DNA of 64,000 nucleotides from positions 57,965 to 121,964 of the forward strand of contig JAEDDH010000008.1 of NCBI GenBank assembly GCA_016293845.1. Direction: 5' to 3'. Both the position numbers and the translations under genes were made by a program. The notes below the pieces were generated by a model. The model saw nothing but the letters and a program-made list of their open reading frames with translations. It ran no database searches and was not told where the DNA came from. The DNA comes from Bacteroidales bacterium (lineage in GTDB: Bacteria > Bacteroidota > Bacteroidia > Bacteroidales > UBA3824). This document shows positions 26,115-34,608 of the stretch, piece by piece (position 1 is the first letter of the stretch; each line of letters begins with the position of its first letter).

Positions 26115-27737
26115 TTACTCCTCCGCTTTCCACTCAGAAATATTCTTTTCCTTGCTCGAAAAATTTACACCTATTTTAAATATTTTGCGGCTGTCTTTTT
26201 TGAAGCGTCCGGCGTAATCTTTTTCGTTGATTTGGTCGAGGGCAATTTGAGGGTCTTGGTCCATCTTGAACTCAAAGATATAGATATAGTTGTCGGATGC
26301 GGCAACGGCGTCGGCTCTGCCTTTTGAGAAATGCGCCTCCGAAAGCGCAAACTGTCCGCAGATGGTGAAGACAAGGAAAATCACGTTGTGAAAATCGCGC
26401 TCCAAATACTTCTCGTTGTTGTCGTTGGCATACGGCAGGGTTGAATATAGGGCTTGGAAACGCTCCATAAGGCTGTCGATGCCGCCCTTGCGGAAATCGC
26501 GAAGAAAATCGGCATAAACAAATCCTGTAATGCTGTCGGGCGCGCGGTAAAACTCGTTAATCAATCCTTGCAGAAAACTCAGTTTTATCTCGTTGTTAGG
26601 AAATCCGAGGATGTATGTGCGAGTGTTGCGGTCGTAACTCTTGATGGTGAGGTAGCCAGTGTAATAGAGCAACGGCACAAGATCCGTATTGTGTTCGTCG
26701 TTCTTGAAAGTTTTGAGGTCGTCCTTGGGAAAGTCCATGTCGTCCTCGAACCGCTTGAAATCATAATACGTACTGTGTATGCGCTTCATAAGCATCTCTG
26801 GGTTGCCTGTCTCGTACCAATAATTTTGGAAATCGAGACCAGAAAAAGCCCTCAAAAGGCTTACGGGATTGAATACCTTTCCGCCGTTTTCGTGGAATAG
26901 ATAACCATCGTACCAATGTTTGAGTTCGGCAGCACATTCGTCGAAAGTAAAGCCTTCATGTTTTGCGAGTTTTTCGATTTCGGGAGTGAAATTGGCAATC
27001 AACTCCTCGTGCGTGATACCGCAAATAGCCGAAAAATTCTCATTGTCGGTAATGTCTTCGGGTTGATTTAAACCGCTGAAAATAGATGTTTTGGCAAACT
27101 TGGTAACGCCTGTGACAAATACAAAGCGGATATACTCGTCGGCAGATTTAAGAACAGAGAAAAATCCACGGTGAATTTTTTTAGATTCGGTGAGGTTTTC
27201 ACTCGTTATCAAAGGATTGTCGTATTCGTCAACGATAATTACAGTCTGCAAGCCTGTTTTTTTATACACCGCCTGCATATCGTATGTAAAACGGATGGCA
27301 AGCCGCTTGGCGTATGGATTTTCATCTTTGTCGTACGTAATATTATTGAAAATCGACTCGTCAAAGATAATGTCGTTTTCTTTTTCAAAACAATACAGCA
27401 TAAATGTGATTTTGTCAATCAGCATCGAAGGTTTGGAATAGTCGCCATCCACAAAATCGAAATATGCCAACGGATATTTAATCCAATCTTTCTCCAAAGA
27501 ATCTATTATAAGATTCTTGAAACATTCCTTTCTACCCTCGAAGTATGCCTTGAGCGTGTTGGCGAAAAGGCTTTTACCAAACCTACGGGGACGCGCAAGA
27601 AAATACGCCTTGCTTGAATGTGCAAGCAAATATACATAGTCGGTTTTATCTACATAAAGGCAACCTTTTTGTCGTAAGTCTGCAAAACTCTGAAACCCGA
27701 TAGGTAATCTGCGCGATAGGTCGATGGTGACAGCCAT
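26115..27737 (-). CDS. AAA-ATPase-like protein with C-terminal PD-(D/E)XK nuclease domain
   Basis: 540 residues from the ATG at 27737. The N-terminal part matches the AAA-ATPase-like family (PF09820): LPIGFQSFADLRQKGCLYVDKTDYV, then the degenerate nucleotide loop RPRRFGKSLFANTL, and a Walker-B-like VIIVDEYDNPL. The C-terminal part resembles the PD-(D/E)XK nuclease family DUF1703: RADAVAASDNYIYIFEFKMD, where Asp and E-x-K fit the nuclease core. These genes are multicopy in Bacteroidales and their role is unsettled (defence or selfish mobility are both proposed by context). The start is chosen because a TATCTTTG box lies 36 bases upstream and the conserved domain begins here; a longer frame back to 27905 would run through this promoter and a flanking repeat. 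Confidence 0.85.
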   Translation of the reverse strand: MAVTIDLSRRLPIGFQSFADLRQKGCLYVDKTDYVYLLAHSSKAYFLARPRRFGKSLFANTLKAYFEGRKECFKNLIIDSLEKDWIKYPLAYFDFVDGDYSKPSMLIDKITFMLYCFEKENDIIFDESIFNNITYDKDENPYAKRLAIRFTYDMQAVYKKTGLQTVIIVDEYDNPLITSENLTESKKIHRGFFSVLKSADEYIRFVFVTGVTKFAKTSIFSGLNQPEDITDNENFSAICGITHEELIANFTPEIEKLAKHEGFTFDECAAELKHWYDGYLFHENGGKVFNPVSLLRAFSGLDFQNYWYETGNPEMLMKRIHSTYYDFKRFEDDMDFPKDDLKTFKNDEHNTDLVPLLYYTGYLTIKSYDRNTRTYILGFPNNEIKLSFLQGLINEFYRAPDSITGFVYADFLRDFRKGGIDSLMERFQALYSTLPYANDNNEKYLERDFHNVIFLVFTICGQFALSEAHFSKGRADAVAASDNYIYIFEFKMDQDPQIALDQINEKDYAGRFKKDSRKIFKIGVNFSSKEKNISEWKAEE

Positions 27738-27772
27738 AGTTGACGTATTATAATTTGTTTCGTTTCTAATCG

Positions 27773-27780
27773 CAAAGATA
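27773..27780 (-). promoter_or_regulatory. -7 box (TATCTTTG, minus strand) for the AAA-ATPase-like gene
   Basis: Minus-strand reading gives an exact TAnnTTTG about 35 bases before the ATG at 27737. The 305-base gap 27738-28042 otherwise holds repeat copy 2 and the promoter of the plus-strand operon. Confidence 0.6.
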
Positions 27781-27829
27781 ATTAATGGCGAGGTTATTTG
27801 CAAATTTATTTTAACGTGCACATGCTCGT

Positions 27830-27857
27830 TTCTTTTCTTAACCGTCTGGAAAACGGT
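27830..27857 (+). repeat. 28-bp flanking repeat, copy 2
   Basis: ttcttttcttaac, four variable bases, tggaaaacggt; the partner of copy 1 at 26085-26112. On the minus strand both read through as a TVFQ-VKKR-like peptide, hinting at an ancestral coding context or at a duplicated insertion boundary. Confidence 0.7.
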
Positions 27858-28010
27858 GTGTTTGTAACCATGGAGATCGAGCCGCATGGTGGCGATGATG
27901 GCCATGGTGTTTCAATATACACAAATCTTTTGTAGAAACTCTCCCCGAAAAGTGTGATAATGTAGAAAACGTAAAAAACACTTTTTTTCTTTTTTTTATC
28001 GATTTTATTC

Positions 28011-28018
28011 TACCTTTG
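28011..28018 (+). promoter_or_regulatory. -7 box (TACCTTTG) for the envelope operon
   Basis: Exact TAnnTTTG 25 bases before the ATG at 28043. Confidence 0.6.
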
Positions 28019-28042
28019 CGGCCTAAACCGTTATAAACCGCT

Positions 28043-29656
28043 ATGAATAAGAAAGGAATAACATCCATTCTGTCGGGGTTAGTTTTAGTGGCTGCATCGT
28101 CGTGCAGTTCTAACGCAAGGCAGAATCAAAACATCGACATTAACGACGACTCAACTAAAAATCAGCAGGCCGACACCATAGCCGCTGTTGAAAAACAACC
28201 TGAGGTTGTGTTTCTCCCCGATACTATCTTTGCATCGGTGAATGCGTTGGAATACAAGGTAGAAACCAAAGACAATTCTGACGGCACGTTGAAGTTTACC
28301 GACGACCTCTACCGCAGCACTCCGGGCGTGTTTACCTTCCGTGCCAACCTCTACCGCGATGCCGATATGGGCGGAACTGTTACCGGCACTCCCACCACTA
28401 TCGAGCGTGTATGGACTTTCAACACCGACTACGACACCCAACCCACCAAATACGGCACTTGGGGCGGAGGAAGCGGTTGGACTGGTCAGCCCGTTTATGT
28501 AAAATGGACCGATGAACAGGTGGCGCATTTCAAAGCCACATCTAAGGAACTTACAGCCGATTTTTCTAACGAGGAGATAATGTTTGGTTCGCTTTGCAGC
28601 AAGACATATTTTCTTAATCCCAATACAGGCAAGCCGTCGCGCACAAAACTCGACGCTGGCAACACTATCAAGGGTACAGGCTCTATCGACCCTGAGTTTT
28701 ACAACTACTATCTTGGTCAGGGCGTTCCCTGTCGTGCTCCGTTTGGCTGTATGGCATACGATTTGGAAAAACACGAAAAAACATTCTTCTATGGACCCGA
28801 CGCGGGGGCTTGGCGTGCGTGGGGCGCGTTCGACTCGTCGCCTGTTGACGTGGGCGGATTCCTCATTTGGCCTGGCGAAAACGGCACTATCTACAAATAT
28901 ATCCGCGAGCAGGGCAACCTCAAAATGCACAGCCTATTGCGCTACAAAGTAAAAGGACGTAACGCTCCCGGCATTGAGTCGAGCATCTGCGTTTACAAAA
29001 ATTACGGCTATGTGTGCGACAATCACGGCAATGTGCTCTGCATCAACCTCAACACTATGAAACCAGTTTGGCGTTACGACAATCACGACGATTCCGACGG
29101 CACAATTGTCTGCCGTCCCGAAAATGGCACACCTTATATATATACAGCCTGCGAGGTAGACAAGCAGGGATTCAGCGGCACGTGCCACATTGTAAAACTC
29201 GACGGCACCAACGGCACTCCTGTTTGGGACACCGAAATACTCTGCAAGCGCACCGGCACAAGCGGACACGTATTAGACGGCGGCGTTTACTGCACACCGC
29301 TCGTAGGCAAAGGCGATTGCGAGGGAATGCTCTTTTACAACATCTGCCGCAACAGCGCTGCGAAATCTAACGGCGAGTTTACAGCCATCAGCACCGAAAC
29401 CGGCAAGGTAATTTACGCAAAACCTTTAAAACAGTTTGCATGGTCGTCGCCTGTGGCATTCTACAACGAAAACAACGAGGCATTCATCTTTACTGGCGAC
29501 GCTTCGGGCAATGCATACCTCTTTAAAGGCATAACCGGCGAACTCATCTGCACCAAAGTTTTAGCCAACAACTTTGAATCATCGCCCGTGGTAATAGGCA
29601 GTTCGTGCATTGTAGGATCAAGAATTAACGGAATACATAAATTTGTTATAAAATAA
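28043..29656 (+). CDS. PQQ-like beta-propeller lipoprotein
   Basis: 537 residues. N-terminal lipoprotein-like signal (hydrophobic stretch, then AASSC with Cys21), so probably anchored in the envelope. The body has repeated blade-like strands with paired W and G-x-x-Y motifs: RVWTFNTDYD, PVWRYDNHDDSDG, TPVWDTEILCK, GEFTAISTETGKVIYAKPL, ASGNAYLFKGITGEL. This is the PQQ/BamB-like propeller pattern; no dehydrogenase cofactor residues are obvious, so a structural or binding role is more likely. The next gene starts one base after the stop: co-translated. Confidence 0.8.
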   Translation: MNKKGITSILSGLVLVAASSCSSNARQNQNIDINDDSTKNQQADTIAAVEKQPEVVFLPDTIFASVNALEYKVETKDNSDGTLKFTDDLYRSTPGVFTFRANLYRDADMGGTVTGTPTTIERVWTFNTDYDTQPTKYGTWGGGSGWTGQPVYVKWTDEQVAHFKATSKELTADFSNEEIMFGSLCSKTYFLNPNTGKPSRTKLDAGNTIKGTGSIDPEFYNYYLGQGVPCRAPFGCMAYDLEKHEKTFFYGPDAGAWRAWGAFDSSPVDVGGFLIWPGENGTIYKYIREQGNLKMHSLLRYKVKGRNAPGIESSICVYKNYGYVCDNHGNVLCINLNTMKPVWRYDNHDDSDGTIVCRPENGTPYIYTACEVDKQGFSGTCHIVKLDGTNGTPVWDTEILCKRTGTSGHVLDGGVYCTPLVGKGDCEGMLFYNICRNSAAKSNGEFTAISTETGKVIYAKPLKQFAWSSPVAFYNENNEAFIFTGDASGNAYLFKGITGELICTKVLANNFESSPVVIGSSCIVGSRINGIHKFVIK

Positions 29657-29657
29657 G

Positions 29658-30800
29658 ATGAAATTAAAGGCATTAGCATTGATGGCAGTTACGACGTTGA
29701 TGTCGGGTGCTTTTGCACAGCAGTCTACAATGGAGGCGGTGCGTGATATTGTAGACGACGGATACAATTTTTGGATTTACACTCCCGAAAGTTACTACAC
29801 TCCCGAAACAGTAACCGCCGAAATGGCTGTTAACGATACCATTAACGTAGCCCTTAACGACCCCTCAATCGGCAACGGCAACTGCCGTACATCGCAAATT
29901 GTTGTTACCAACACCGTTAAAACCACAACCCAAAGCCACGCCCGCAAACCTGTGGTAATATTTCTTCACGGCGCAAGTCTCTGCGGAATGGATCTTTACA
30001 GAGTAAGACGTTATGGCTGTCTCGACGCTGTAAAACGTGGTGTAAACATCGACGCCATTATCCTCGCCCCTCAAAACCCCGGCGGTGCGTGGAATCCTCG
30101 CAAAATCATGAACATACTTGAATGGACCAAGCAAAACTACCTTGTAGACACCAACCGTGTATACGTGCTTGGAATGAGTCTCGGCGGCTACGGCACAATG
30201 GATATGGCAGGCACATACCCCGACAAAATAGCGGCTGCAATGGCTCTCTGCGGCGGCACCACATTAAAAGACGTAAGCAAAATGGGCGGACTGCCTTTCT
30301 GGGTAATCCATGGCACAGCCGACCGTGCAGTAGGTATCAGTTGCTCAAAAACAGTGGTGGCACAACTCGAAGAGCAGCACAACGATTCGCTCCTAATGTA
30401 CACTTGGCTCAAAGGCGCATCGCACTCTGCATTGGCGCGTCTTTTCTATCATCCCAAAACATACGAATGGCTGTTTTCGCACTCGCTATCCGACACTGAG
30501 CGCAGCGTAAACCGCAATTTCGACATCACAACGGACGACATCAAGCACGCCTACGATGGCATCCGTCGCGATGGCGGCAGTTTTGTATTAAAAGATACTG
30601 CCTCGGCTGTTACACTTGCCGAAATTGAGGCAAAGGAATACGCCCACTGCTCCACCTACACCATCCAAAACGGCGACACTCTCATCGGCATAGCCAAAAA
30701 GACCCGCACCTCAGTCAACACCCTCTGCACCCTCAACAATATCACTCCCACAACGATACTGAGGATTGGAAGAAAACTGAGGATCAAGTATGCGAAATAA
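29658..30800 (+). CDS. Secreted alpha/beta hydrolase with C-terminal LysM domain
   Basis: 380 residues. Signal peptide 1-20 (MKLKALALMAVTTLMSGAFA). The hydrolase core resembles PHB-depolymerase or feruloyl-esterase-like enzymes: oxyanion segment VVIFLHGASLCG, nucleophile elbow GMSLGGYG, Asp in HGTADRAV, His in GASHSAL. Residues about 333-380 form a LysM peptidoglycan-binding domain (YTIQNGDTLIGIAKKTRTSVNTLCTLNN). The fusion would place an esterase on the cell wall. Second gene of the operon. Confidence 0.85.
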   Translation: MKLKALALMAVTTLMSGAFAQQSTMEAVRDIVDDGYNFWIYTPESYYTPETVTAEMAVNDTINVALNDPSIGNGNCRTSQIVVTNTVKTTTQSHARKPVVIFLHGASLCGMDLYRVRRYGCLDAVKRGVNIDAIILAPQNPGGAWNPRKIMNILEWTKQNYLVDTNRVYVLGMSLGGYGTMDMAGTYPDKIAAAMALCGGTTLKDVSKMGGLPFWVIHGTADRAVGISCSKTVVAQLEEQHNDSLLMYTWLKGASHSALARLFYHPKTYEWLFSHSLSDTERSVNRNFDITTDDIKHAYDGIRRDGGSFVLKDTASAVTLAEIEAKEYAHCSTYTIQNGDTLIGIAKKTRTSVNTLCTLNNITPTTILRIGRKLRIKYAK

Positions 30801-30851
30801 TTATCTAATGTTTTGTTATTTTGCACTAAAAAAACACTTTTACATTATTCC

Positions 30852-31910
30852 ATGCCATCGTTCAAACCATACCTATTATTCCTCTCCGTAGTAATAATTA
30901 CTGCCTGCACCGCCCCTGCACCCATCGACAACCCTCAGCCGTCGGCATACTTTTGGAAAACGGTTTTCGACCCTGACAGCACCGAGGCGGCGTTTATCAA
31001 TGATTTTGGCATCAAGAAAATTTATATGCGCTATTTTGATGTGGTTTTCGATCAAGATAAAAACGCTTTGATGCCAAATGCTACGTTGCAGTTTCGTCAG
31101 CCCATACCGCAAGGCGTGGAGGTGATTCCCGTGGTGTTTATTGTGGAAAAATGCCTTCGACATAATGTGGATTCTATTGCAGAGATGCTTGTGGATAGGA
31201 TTTTAAAAATGTCGGAAACCAACCACGTGCCCACGATTCACGAGTTTCAAATCGACTGCGACTGGACTGCCAAATCCGAAAAGGAGTATTTCCCCTTTCT
31301 CCAAAAAGTGAAAGACTACGCTGCCGCCAAAAGTCTGAAACTATCGGTAACTATACGCCTGCACCAGTTGCCTATGGCTGCTCCGCCGTGCGATTATGGA
31401 GTGCTGATGCTTTACAACACAGGCAATTACGCCAATCGAAAGTGCGTTAACCCGATACTTTATTATAATGATGTAAAACCGTTTTTGCGGCATTTGAAAA
31501 AATATCCGCTGAGGATGTGCGTGGCGTTTCCAAATTTTAAATGGCAGATTCTTTTCAAAAAAGGAAAATTCAGCAACATATTATATAGCGAGAAACTCGA
31601 CGACACGCTCAACTTTGCCCAAATCGACTCCGCCACATATTTTGTGCAAAACGCCCGCGACATTCCTATGTATATCGGCAACGAGGCTTTCAACGTAATG
31701 CTCAACTATGGCGACACAATATTTGTGCGCAAAGCAGAGTTTTCTGAAATAGAAAAGGTGAGGGCGGCGGTAAACGATATTCGTCCCGAAATACTCTCGC
31801 AGACAATAATTTACGATTTAAACAGCAACAACATTAATAATATTAACTACCAACAATATGAAAAAATTTTTAGCGGCTCTATTGCTGCTGACCGCGCTAA
31901 TCAGCAGTAA
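30852..31910 (+). CDS. Putative lipoprotein, possible TIM-barrel (DUF3142-like)
   Basis: 352 residues from the ATG at 30852, which begins a lipoprotein signal (LLFLSVVIITAC, Cys19). The body has alternating strands and helices with FQIDCDWT, then FLQKVKDYAAAKSLKLSVTIRLHQL and ILYYNDVKPFLRHL; the D-x-D/W pattern after a strand resembles the substrate site of glycosidase-like barrels such as DUF3142. No enzyme activity can be asserted. The 3' end overlaps the next gene by 53 bases, an unusually long overlap that ties the two products together. Confidence 0.65.
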   Translation: MPSFKPYLLFLSVVIITACTAPAPIDNPQPSAYFWKTVFDPDSTEAAFINDFGIKKIYMRYFDVVFDQDKNALMPNATLQFRQPIPQGVEVIPVVFIVEKCLRHNVDSIAEMLVDRILKMSETNHVPTIHEFQIDCDWTAKSEKEYFPFLQKVKDYAAAKSLKLSVTIRLHQLPMAAPPCDYGVLMLYNTGNYANRKCVNPILYYNDVKPFLRHLKKYPLRMCVAFPNFKWQILFKKGKFSNILYSEKLDDTLNFAQIDSATYFVQNARDIPMYIGNEAFNVMLNYGDTIFVRKAEFSEIEKVRAAVNDIRPEILSQTIIYDLNSNNINNINYQQYEKIFSGSIAADRANQQ

Positions 31911-33933
31911 ATCGTACGCCTGCATCGAGGAGCAGACTATCAACTTTTATATGTACAAGGTGCTCGACAGCAAGGCTTCGGCGCATTTGTTCGACGATTT
32001 TTGGCGTGGGTACGTGGGTGCCGAAATGAGCGAATATGCCGTAGATGGATTATTGTGGATCGACCCCGAAGAACTAAAACAATCGTTTGAAACCGGCGAG
32101 GCAAACAACGACATTGTACGCGCTGTAATTGCCAAAAAAGACAAGGCTATGCAAGACTACCTCATGGACCTTATCACCTACCACCGACTCAACAGCAACT
32201 TTTACAACGCTTGGGACTATCCTTCGGAAGATGAAGTAGCCGCCCGCCGTGCCAAACTTACCCAACTCCGCACCAAGGCCGAGAGTTACAACGGCGCACT
32301 CAAAGAGCGTTACAACCTTATGGCTATGCGCTGTATGTTTCAACTCGAAAAATATGCCGACGTAGAAAAGTTTTGGAACACCACCGGCACTAAAACCTCC
32401 GACAAAGACATCCGCCAAACTATGCTCTCGCTCTTTGCCGGCGCACTCTACCGTCAGAAAAAGATGGAGTCGGCCTTGCAGATTTTTGCCCAACTGAACG
32501 ATATCCAAAGTTTAAAATTCTGCCTCAACGACAAACGCAACTTTCATGGCATCAAAGAGATTTACGAAAAAGACCACGACAATACATCATTGCCGTTTAT
32601 GATTCAGGATTATGTTAATATGACCCAAGAAACCTTAGACGGCGAATCGGGATCGTCCCACCCCTCAGATTTTTACGAGGTAAAAAACAGCGAGGCAAAA
32701 CAGTTTGCCGACTTTGCCAACAAGGTAGCCGACACCAAAGCCACCAAAGCTCCCTGTATGTGGAAAACCGCTGCTGCAATGATTCACTACCTTCTTGGCG
32801 ACTATGCCGCCGCTCAAAAAGAGATTGCCGCCGCCGTTAACCTTGGCGGCACTCAACTGATGAAAGACAACGCCCGCGCTATTCAATTTCTCGTTTACAC
32901 CAAAAACCGCAAGTACACCGCCGCCGAAGCATCCAAATATTTGACCGAAATCAAATGGCTGCAATCTATGGCAGAAAACGAATCGCATTTTAGCCGCGCT
33001 GCCCAACGTATTATTTATCAGAATATTCAAGGGGCTAACAAGGAGAGCGACAAAAATTTCACACTTTTGATTGTTTCTGCCGCCGATATGCTCCATCTCA
33101 ACTATTTCTCCGACAATATTCTCTACGATATGACAGGTGCCGAAACCGAAAGTTTCTACAATTACGCATTCAACAACAAGAAGTTAGACGCTTTTGAAAA
33201 ATACCTTCTCAACATTATCCAAACCTCCAAAGGACGCACTTTTGGCAGCAAGGATTATTACTTAGACCAAGTGGGAACCAAATACCTCAGCGAACACAAT
33301 CTTGCCAAAGCCGAACAGTGGCTCTCGAAGGTAAGCATCGATTTTATGCGCAAAAAAGGCATCGCTCCGTTTATGGTGCTGCGCAACTACAATGTTGAGC
33401 CGTGGTACAATGCACAAGAAGTTACTTATCAGCAAGAGTTTAGCGACGAAATTCCCGGCCGCCTCAACGAGAACCAGCGTCTGAAATTTGCCAAAGACCT
33501 TGCCCTTGCCGAAACTCAATACAACAACGCTTCGGGCGAAAAACGTATGGAACTTGCCTACAATCTTGCTGTTATGTATATTCAAGCATCGCAGCACGGC
33601 AATTGTTGGTATCTTACCCACGATGGATGGTCGGTCTACGGAGTGCCCACCCGCAGCAACGAATTTGACTACGAATCGCGTGCAGTGGAACTCTTAACCG
33701 AGGCTTCAAAATCATCTGACAACGAGGTAAAAAGCAACGCACTCTTTGGACTTTTGTGGATACCTCGCCAGAGTCTCAGCCATTGGAACGAAGAAGAGTT
33801 TAAAAACAAAGAAATCAAATCAGCCCTCGAACAAATTGCAGTATTTATCGAAAACGTTGGCTCTACCGACGCTATGGAAAACTGCGATGTGATTATGGAG
33901 TATATCAGAGGACAGGTTGGTGGTGATTATTAA
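31858..33933 (+). CDS. Secreted TPR-like helical repeat protein
   Basis: 691 residues. Signal peptide 1-21 (LLLLTALISSKSYAC; a Cys follows, so it may be lipidated). The rest is a helical solenoid with TPR-like pairs (ALYRQKKMESALQIFAQLND, MIHYLLGDYAAAQKEIAAAVNLGG, AELAYNLAVMYIQASQ-like). It probably scaffolds other envelope proteins. Starts inside the lipoprotein gene and closes the operon of PQQ-propeller, LysM-hydrolase and lipoprotein. Function unknown. Confidence 0.75.
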   Translation: MKKFLAALLLLTALISSKSYACIEEQTINFYMYKVLDSKASAHLFDDFWRGYVGAEMSEYAVDGLLWIDPEELKQSFETGEANNDIVRAVIAKKDKAMQDYLMDLITYHRLNSNFYNAWDYPSEDEVAARRAKLTQLRTKAESYNGALKERYNLMAMRCMFQLEKYADVEKFWNTTGTKTSDKDIRQTMLSLFAGALYRQKKMESALQIFAQLNDIQSLKFCLNDKRNFHGIKEIYEKDHDNTSLPFMIQDYVNMTQETLDGESGSSHPSDFYEVKNSEAKQFADFANKVADTKATKAPCMWKTAAAMIHYLLGDYAAAQKEIAAAVNLGGTQLMKDNARAIQFLVYTKNRKYTAAEASKYLTEIKWLQSMAENESHFSRAAQRIIYQNIQGANKESDKNFTLLIVSAADMLHLNYFSDNILYDMTGAETESFYNYAFNNKKLDAFEKYLLNIIQTSKGRTFGSKDYYLDQVGTKYLSEHNLAKAEQWLSKVSIDFMRKKGIAPFMVLRNYNVEPWYNAQEVTYQQEFSDEIPGRLNENQRLKFAKDLALAETQYNNASGEKRMELAYNLAVMYIQASQHGNCWYLTHDGWSVYGVPTRSNEFDYESRAVELLTEASKSSDNEVKSNALFGLLWIPRQSLSHWNEEEFKNKEIKSALEQIAVFIENVGSTDAMENCDVIMEYIRGQVGGDY

Positions 33934-33963
33934 TCAATCATAAATCACCCTTATTGATAAACT

Positions 33964-34019
33964 ATTAACGCCGCAAGTATACCAACTAATGCCAATAGTT
34001 AGTATATTTGCGGCGTAAT
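33964..34019 (+). promoter_or_regulatory. Long inverted repeat carrying the -7 box of the XRE-cupin gene
   Basis: Arms attaacgccgcaagtata (33964-33981) and tatatttgcggcgtaat (34003-34019) are inverse repeats with one bulge and one mismatch. The right arm contains TATATTTG (34003-34010), an exact -7 box, 29 bases before the ATG at 34039. A palindrome over the promoter of a helix-turn-helix gene suggests an autoregulatory operator; on RNA from upstream it could also end the previous operon, though a T-run is lacking. Confidence 0.6.
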
Positions 34020-34038
34020 TCATTTAAATAGTTTTATT

Positions 34039-34593
34039 ATGATACTAAACGAACAAATTAAAGCCATTGCCGAAAGGCTCAGTGCTTTGCGAGAGGTGTT
34101 AGAACTCTCGCTCGAGGACGTATCGTCCAAAACCGGCATACCGTCGGAGCAGATTGCCAAGTTTGAAAGCGGCGAATCTGATATTCCTATGAGTTTTATT
34201 TGCAACGTTGCACAAGCATACAATATTCAACCATCAGCCATTATTAGCGGCGACGAGCCCAAAATGCAGAGTTACTTCCTCACCCGCAAGGGAAAGGGCG
34301 TGAGCATGGAACGAAACAAATGCTACAAGTATTTCGCGCTTGCCGCCGGCTTTAAAGACACTCTGTTTGAACCTTTTGAGGTAACAATCCAACCGTTCGA
34401 CAAAATTCATCTCAACTCGCACTCGGGACAGGAGTTCAACTACCTGCTCGAAGGTCGTGTGCTTATCCAACTCGGCGACAAGCAGTTGATTATGAACCCG
34501 GGCGACAGCATCTTCTTTAATTCAACCATACCCCACGGAATGATAGCATTAGACAACCAAGAAGCCACATTCCTTGCAACAATAAGCAAATAA
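34039..34593 (+). CDS. XRE-family regulator with C-terminal cupin domain
   Basis: 184 residues. Helix-turn-helix at 8-64 (ALREVLELSLEDVSSKTGIPSEQIAKFESGESDIP), cupin beta-barrel at about 110-182 (HLNSHSGQEFNYLLEGRVLIQLGDKQLIMNPGDSIFF, PHGMIAL). Cupin-XRE proteins sense small ligands and control adjacent metabolic genes. The acyl-CoA synthetase follows after 15 bases, a pairing seen in Bacteroidales, so it probably controls fatty or organic acid activation in response to an acyl or carboxylate ligand. Confidence 0.88.
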   Translation: MILNEQIKAIAERLSALREVLELSLEDVSSKTGIPSEQIAKFESGESDIPMSFICNVAQAYNIQPSAIISGDEPKMQSYFLTRKGKGVSMERNKCYKYFALAAGFKDTLFEPFEVTIQPFDKIHLNSHSGQEFNYLLEGRVLIQLGDKQLIMNPGDSIFFNSTIPHGMIALDNQEATFLATISK

Positions 34594-34608
34594 AACAGTT
34601 ACAAAACA

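Noticed and set aside
27738..27905. 56-residue N-terminal extension of the AAA-ATPase-like protein
   Set aside because: Runs through a TATCTTTG promoter box and a flanking repeat; the family domain begins at the ATG at 27737.
28151..28930. 259-codon minus-strand frame opposite the PQQ-propeller gene
   Set aside because: Overlaps a gene with signal peptide, promoter and family pattern; no promoter for the reverse frame.
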